A program made the translations under genes and the position numbers. The notes below the pieces were generated by a model. It did not search any database and had not been told where the DNA came from. It saw only the letters and a list, made by a program, of their open reading frames with translations. Positions 58,020 through 64,000 of a stretch of 64,000 nucleotides of DNA are shown one piece after another (within the stretch, counting starts at the first letter, position 1; each line of letters starts with the position of its first letter). The DNA is from Helicoverpa zea (Eukaryota; Arthropoda; Insecta; Lepidoptera; Noctuidae), in contig NC_061467.1 of NCBI RefSeq assembly GCF_022581195.2, positions 4,836,001-4,900,000 on the forward strand, given 5' to 3'.

Positions 58020-61000
58020 ATTAATATTACTTATAATTATATTAAAAACAAAAATGAAGCACAAATTGCAATTAAAGTATTTATAGATTCTAAATACCAT
58101 CGTTTTAATCTCATTACCATCGCTAAAAAAAACGAGGGTAAACGAAGGTGGTGAGGAAGAAGGTAATGAGGTTTCAATCCTTTTTTCAATTTATCTCACA
58201 GAATATCAAACTTACGGAAATCTTAAATATTTTAGTAATCGAAGGTAATTATTAGAATCTATAATTAGTAACATAATAAACTAAGTCATAAATACTTACT
58301 TAATTATGGCAACGATAGGAGAGAGAACAATTCCAGAATAATCACCTCCTGCGCAACTTTACACGAACATATTTTATTATCACAAGCGTGCGTGCACCTG
58401 CTAAGACGTTTACTGGCCGACTGAGGGATGTACGCGGGGTGTGTTGTCGGTGTATCAGCGTTAAGGGCAATACGCAGAGTATAATTCGTAGATCCGTCCA
58501 ACCCGATGGTAATGACAAAAAAAAAATGAGAAACATTTATGAAATAAAAAAAATATAAAATTGCGGAGCTAGCTTTGTTTATGTCGATGAAAAAGTTGTA
58601 CTTTTTAATGTAGTTTTTTAGTACGGTTACTTATTCAAAATTAATAATGATACTTTTGAATAAAATACAAGTATATCTAGGACGATAGCATATGGACACC
58701 GAAGGAAATGAGAATTAATTATGTTTTTAATTTATATTTTGTTAATTAGGTTACTTTCATCAGTAAATATTACATGCATAGAAGCCTAACTTTATAACTT
58801 TTGATTTCCTGTATAAAAAACATAGGTATTCAGTTATTAAGTTAAGATTTTTAGGCTGGACGCGTAATATGCACGAAAAAAAAGAATCACCCAAAACTTT
58901 TGTCACTGCGTATTCGGTAATTTCGAATAAAGAATTCACCCATAATGTCAAAAATGGAATTCGAGAACTTTTTTTAATCATTTGATTGCATTGCAAGCAG
59001 GAGGCTTGAGCGCAGTTTTGCTATGTCAGCTTAGTATTTGACTAAAATTATATCAATTATATTCTTTTCCGAAAAAGAAGAGAACAATAAAGTAGCAGTG
59101 TTCGGTTCCAATAGGTAGCCACGTAGAAAACAGTTTTTGTATTACAAGATACAACAATTTTAACTGTTGGATATCAAAGTGCACTCAATGCCCCTACATG
59201 CAATCACTGCGATTGTTGCCACCGTCGCGTGCGCTTGACAGGGAAGTCTTTTGTGTGTGCTTCGATAAATTTGGGGTAAAATCATGGGAGAAAACATTTT
59301 TTTGTCATCAATTACGCTTTTATTGGCTGCCATTTTTGACTGACTTTTGTCATTTCTATAGACTGTAAAAACTGGTTTTCACCAGCGCGCTATATACATA
59401 CTCCTTTAATAAAAATCTCGCTCGTCAAGTTTCATCTAAATTATTTTACTCACTCTAATATTCCATTTCTAAAATAATGTAAACGACCGGACCGTAGTAA
59501 ATATAAATATTTGAATACAACACAAAGCAAACAGTAAATACAAACTATATTTGTAGTCAAATATTTTAAAACAATGATCTCGGCCGGCAAGTAAACGTTG
59601 CGAATGTAACGAAACGGTGGGTTTCGGAGTGCAGAGAGTAATATTGTGTAGTGTCGAGGGCGCCGGGTGGGGGTCGCCAATCGATACGCACCCCTATTCT
59701 GCCCGGCCTAATGCACCCCTAACACGACGGTACACAGATCGCAGCAACGCAACGGCATGGAAACCATACACTCTATGTGTTCCCAGCTTAAAACCGGGTC
59801 ATTTGCATAGTCAGCCCGCAGTCACTAGGCTACTTTGTTTAAAAACACACGCAGAGAAACAGTCTGTGTGGTAAAAAAATGTTAAATATTAACTAACCTC
59901 TTAAAAGTGCTTCCCAAGGCTTTGAATGTAAAATAAGCCACTATTGCATTGGAGACGTCCCCGCGGTGCGAGCGCTCAGCTCGCCTATTCTGCCTTCAAA
60001 ATGATTTATATATTATAAAACGGTTGTATAAAATATCTAGCTGATATGCGAGCTTTGCCTAGATAAAATGTATTCCAATTTTGACCGGTTAGAAAATTGC
60101 ATACATATTTTTTTACAGCCAGCTTTCAGGATTCATTTTGACCTTTAAAATTTTGGTTATAAAAGCCTATGAAAATATTTTTAGATTTATAAAATTTTGA
60201 AATATGCGTTGTTATATTTTATGAGTGGTTAGCAAACTTTGAAATGAAATACTTTTTTATTGTACTTTTTCCTGGCTGTGTTATAAGGAAACAGGCGGGC
60301 GTAGTGTTTGTGCTTGTACTATCAGTACATCATTATCGAATACAAAGAACCGCGCTCGGCACAAATGGACTCAATTGAAATTCTCTTCAAAGACTTCGGT
60401 TGCCTCTGACCTAAAAACAAATTCCGGATTGTTAAGATTTTTTCTTAGAAAATACAAAGGGGTATCGGAAAAGTTCCCATGCATATTATAAAATGAATGT
60501 TGTAACACGAAGCACTTATTAAAATTCATTTTTCTTTCATAACACCCTTTTTGAAGAGTTTTCAACGCTGCGCCGAAATTGAGTTTTTAAATAAAAAGCG
60601 ATGAAACGGTGGCCTTACATTAGTGTTTCAAACGCGTTTGTCTTGCGGTGAAACGTTTTATGATGCCCCTGTTTTCGTTCTGTGTGGAAAGTTTTATTAT
60701 TTTCCTTTGATATGATCCTGGAAGACGATTGCCCGCTCAAAGGCATTGTGTTCCATTGAGGGTGATAGTGATCGCGCTCCCTACAATAAACGTGGCAGAG
60801 CGCCCGCCCTATTATAATCTATTAAAGTCTACGTCTGCCCACGATATGTTCTACCTCACTAATGTGATTTTTAAACTATATTCTAGCTTGTAACTGTTGC
60901 GTATGTGTTCCTAACAAACAATTACTATATGTAAGACTCGGTTGTACACGACGCATGAGTAATTAAAACGTACAATGCAGTAACTTGTTAAGAATTACAG

Positions 61001-63440
61001 AAATAATAAACTGTAATTGCAGTTATTAATTCGCTGTATAACTTCAGTGTTAATAAAAGAGAACTGTTATTTCTAATGCAGTCATTGTTTAGTCTATTTC
61101 AAGTTTGCTTAGACATTATGAGAAAATGAAAATTTTATATGAAAATGCCGTAAATGGCTAGAAACTCAACTAGAGTAGTTAGTATTCTAAATTAAATGAA
61201 TGTATTTCAAAGTTTTCAGGCTTCTTAGATCGTAACTGCTAACACAAACTCGCCTACTTAAGGGATATTAGAAATTTAATTATCTATACTAAACAAAGCA
61301 TTGTAAACGAGTCTTATTCTTAAAACTATAGTTACGTAAACATAATGTAAGTAAATTACATGAAAAACAAAAGACGATAAATAAATTGGAATAGAAAAAC
61401 AGCTTATTTCAAAAGTAGAATAAAATTGCAATAACAACGACAACGCCCTCTACATTATAAGAGAAGAACTATAGCTAAGCACCGGCACTTATTGCGTTAG
61501 GAGTATTTCTCGTTGACTGCCTCGATAACAGGCTCTGATTCCATTTGTTATGATATCCCGACTATTGGATATTACATCGGTATAAGTATGTACTGCGAAG
61601 ATTCTTTGTTTTATTCAGATGAAAACATGTAGCTTGTTAAAATTATACTTGAAATGAAAACTGGTAACATTTCCTTCATACTTTGTTCTTTACGGGAGAG
61701 TACGTTGTGATCTTAAAGTAATATGATATTTATGTAACCAATTCGATACTTAAAGTAACCTGTAAAATTTGAGTGTTGCCAATAAAAATAAAATGAAAAA
61801 AGTAAGTCAATTGAAGCGGGCGACCGGCGTCACCGTCGATTTCTACGGAAAACTGATTTCCTGCACGTCTAGACACGTTTCCCCCATGCTAAATTATGTT
61901 GCAGGATGCCAACCATATTGTTTTTTTAGTATTATTCTTAATTAACTGTGCCTTTAATATACATTTTTTACATATTTTCAAAAAAGTAAAAATTACGTAA
62001 ATAAAACTCGTGAAAAAAATCATAAACTTTTTCAATAGTGAAGATCCAAACGTTTTAATTTCATTGTATCTATGTATAAAAGAATATTTTGCAGATTGAG
62101 ATACTTATTCAGTTATCTAAAATGTCATACATAAAGCATGTTTATGGTACATTATACAGATAATAATCCAAATTAAACGGTGAATGGAAACAGTTTTCAA
62201 TTTGATAGCAACATTAATTACAGTTCGGCATCAAACAGAATTGTTAGTGCCGCCCAAATGTAGTTATTAGTTCGACTTTATCATTAAACAATTCAAAATG
62301 GCTTTAGGCATTCGAACATTTACCAAATAAACAATACAGGTATACAGGTACCTACCTGAAAAGGCTTGGGTCGTAAGGGACGAAGTTGGGCATTAACTCA
62401 AATATCTACTCTAAGTACAGGTAGATGCCAGGTATATATATAGTTTTAGACTTTTAGAACAAAGGGTAGACTGGTTTATTGCTGTTTTATCTCAAAGGTG
62501 AAAAACTGTAGAGCTCGTCTGTGTAATTTATTGCTTTTTGGAGTGTAAAATGAGTAGGGTGGTTGAATTTCAAGTTTAATATCATTTTCAGAACGTTCCA
62601 GTGGCAGGTGTATAAATTGTTTATTTCATTTTGAGAATAGTAGTTTTCCAACATTAATAAATTAGGATTTTGTATATCTGGTTCGTTGAACGTTCGTTAA
62701 GTAACGTAGAAGTTTTATTTTTGTTAATAGGTATCCAATTGCATTAACAATGAACATGAGTTATTTGTAAACATTGATGACTGATCTTCTAAAATGGTGT
62801 TCCGAATCCTGCCATATGGCCAGTAATAGAGGTACTGTATCTCCACATCGTGAAACCAACACACAACCGATCGGTGCGGAAAAATGAATTGAATACGACG
62901 AAGCACATAGTATTTTCGCAAGGCGGATAGAATGGCGGACGGTCCATTTCATGCACATTTCACTGTGCGTATTCCAAGACCCAGTGGTCAGGAGGACGAC
63001 AATAGCGGACAATGCGACATTGAATGCATAAAACCAGTTGTATGACGCACACACACATCGACGGTGCTGCAGGACGCGCATTGAGTGACATTACAAAAGG
63101 TATTGTATGCGCCCGGACTAGTTTATCTCGCGGCCATTCGTTGAGACTGTTCCGCACTGATAACGCTCAAAACGTCTGTCATTTGTACTCGCATCACAGC
63201 ACTGATAATACCGTGGTAAACACCAAATATTCTGCACAGAGAACACAGCTAAAGCCATGCGTATAAGTACTATTTATTGACTTAGGTACATATTATACCG
63301 GTTTTGTGGCGCCGATAAGATCTTATCAAAGTTATGCCATTCAGATTGTGTTTTCCAATCGATCCAATCGCAGATATTGTAAAGTATCTACGTACGAGCG
63401 TGTATTTTATCAGTTTCAGAGCAACAATATGTTGACTCCT
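58020..63440. other. Non-coding stretch up to the EcKinase-like gene
   Basis: AT-rich with scattered GC-richer blocks (about 58.38-58.50, 59.59-59.85, 60.72-60.83 and 62.80-63.20 kb). A cluster of overlapping ORFs on both strands at 62.7-63.27 kb is a GC-composition effect without domains. No element ends recognised. Confidence 0.35.
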
Positions 63441-63473
63441 CATTTATTTTGTTCCTCTAATTTATCTTAGCGA

Positions 63474-63515
63474 TATAAAAATTGACAGTTCCGTTATTGA
63501 TTCTGTAGGTTCAAG
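63474..63515 (+). promoter_or_regulatory. Candidate core promoter of the EcKinase-like gene
   Basis: TATAAAA at 63474-63480 is followed about 37 nt later by an initiator-like TTCAAG (near 63510-63515). This would give a 5' UTR of about 130 nt before the ATG at 63643. The spacing is slightly long. Confidence 0.35.
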
Positions 63516-63642
63516 ATAACTTGTGATGATAGTCGTCAACTCACCGTGATATATTCGTAAAGAACAGTTTAATAAATAAATCTACAAAAACGTTAAATAA
63601 ATCGCACAACTAAAATAAGTAACTAAAGAAAACCAGTAAATA

Positions 63643-64000
63643 ATGCCATTAAGAAAAGTTTCAAGTTGTAAAAAAGATTTCATAGACTTGTTACATCGAA
63701 TGGCCGAGATAATTAATATGCAGTTAGTTGATTATGTGGTGGAGTTCGGAATCGAAGAGGTGGATATATATTGTGCTGGGACTTACAAAGTGCAGTTAAA
63801 AGGAATCGCTGGTGGTCAGAAGATCAGGAAAAACGTAGTGGTGAAGTGGCATCAAGAGTCGAGGTTACGTGCATGCTTCAGAGAATCTTACAGACGCGAG
63901 TACATTTTCTATAAATGTGTGGTGCCCAAGCTGCTCGATGTTCAAAACCTTATAAAAAACGAAGGTATAAAAATAAAGTTCCCTAACTGCATTTTGGCTA
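63643..64000 (+). CDS. Ecdysteroid-kinase-like protein (EcKinase/CHK family), N-terminal part, cut by the window
   Basis: An open frame of 119 codons from ATG at 63643 (MPLRKVSSCKKDFIDLLHRM) runs off the right edge without a stop. It fits the N-terminal lobe of the EcKinase (CHK kinase-like, DUF227) family: an opening helix, a DYVVEFG-type strand, then CAGTYKVQLKG, the presumed ATP-site lysine in KNVVVKWHQES, and CFRESYRREYIFYKCVVPKL, matching the family pattern 'F..E..FY..V.P.L'. The usual glycine-rich loop (GxGDNY-like) is altered to GIEEVDIYCAG. Members phosphorylate small alcohols such as ecdysteroids in insects; the substrate here cannot be told. An upstream stop-rich AT region and a TATA-like box support this start. 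The first visible exon extends at least to the edge. Confidence 0.75.
   Translation, partial: MPLRKVSSCKKDFIDLLHRMAEIINMQLVDYVVEFGIEEVDIYCAGTYKVQLKGIAGGQKIRKNVVVKWHQESRLRACFRESYRREYIFYKCVVPKLLDVQNLIKNEGIKIKFPNCILA

Noticed and set aside
62724..63266. Cluster of overlapping ORFs on both strands
   Set aside because: None shows a domain, splice context or consistent frame. Locally higher GC content accounts for the lack of stops.

Overview
The window is nuclear DNA of a moth, most likely a noctuid or close relative. The evidence is an intron-containing acyl-CoA desaturase of the lepidopteran type, tRNA-derived SINEs with an (ATC)n tail, the common lepidopteran repeat families beginning 'GGGTTCCGTAC' and ending 'CGACTCGCACTTGGCCGG', a TC...CTAG Helitron-like element, and a generally AT-rich background with short introns. 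These repeat-family assignments rest on remembered family features, not on a search.

Layout. 0-2.6 kb is transposon debris: the 3' exon of a MADF-BESS protein (+), a convergent broken PIF/Harbinger nuclease (-), and a dead mariner transposase fragment (+). 2.7-4.05 kb holds BLOC1S1 (-), three coding exons giving 133 residues, with a SINE in an intron. 4.4-5.3 kb has exon-like open segments I cannot assign. 5.4-18.7 kb is one acyl-CoA desaturase gene (-), seven coding exons, 394 codons from the most upstream ATG or 359 from the conventional start, with all three histidine boxes and a canonical TATA/Inr pair upstream. Its fifth intron (about 8 kb) holds a stack of mobile DNA: a MITE with perfect 61-bp terminal repeats, a composite repeat with 330-bp tandem units, a non-LTR retrotransposon with an intact 971-codon ORF inserted into that repeat, a 242-bp-armed foldback and the 3' end of a second retrotransposon.

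18.7-63.4 kb has no protein gene I can support except one possible 3'-terminal exon near 57.6-58.0 kb (-). It holds non-coding DNA, several tandem or inverted repeats (26.7, 42.2, 43.2, 44.5 and 45.3 kb), DNA transposon relics (32.2 and 33.7 kb), a truncated RTE retrotransposon with a 15-bp target duplication (56.6 kb), and two GC-rich islands (40.2-41.1 kb) that look like the promoter and non-coding first exon of a rightward gene whose coding part I cannot see. 63.64 kb to the right edge is the start of an ecdysteroid-kinase-like (EcKinase/CHK family) gene (+), cut by the window.

The cellular genes do not form a pathway: BLOC1S1 acts in lysosome and lysosome-related organelle traffic, the desaturase in fatty-acyl (possibly pheromone-type) lipid synthesis, and the EcKinase-like gene probably in phosphorylation of steroids or xenobiotics. 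No wholly new multi-gene system is evident. The most unusual signals are the variant desaturase, the four-unit array carrying YY1/Pho-like motifs, the three-unit array carrying CRE-like motifs, and the convergent MADF/Harbinger pair.
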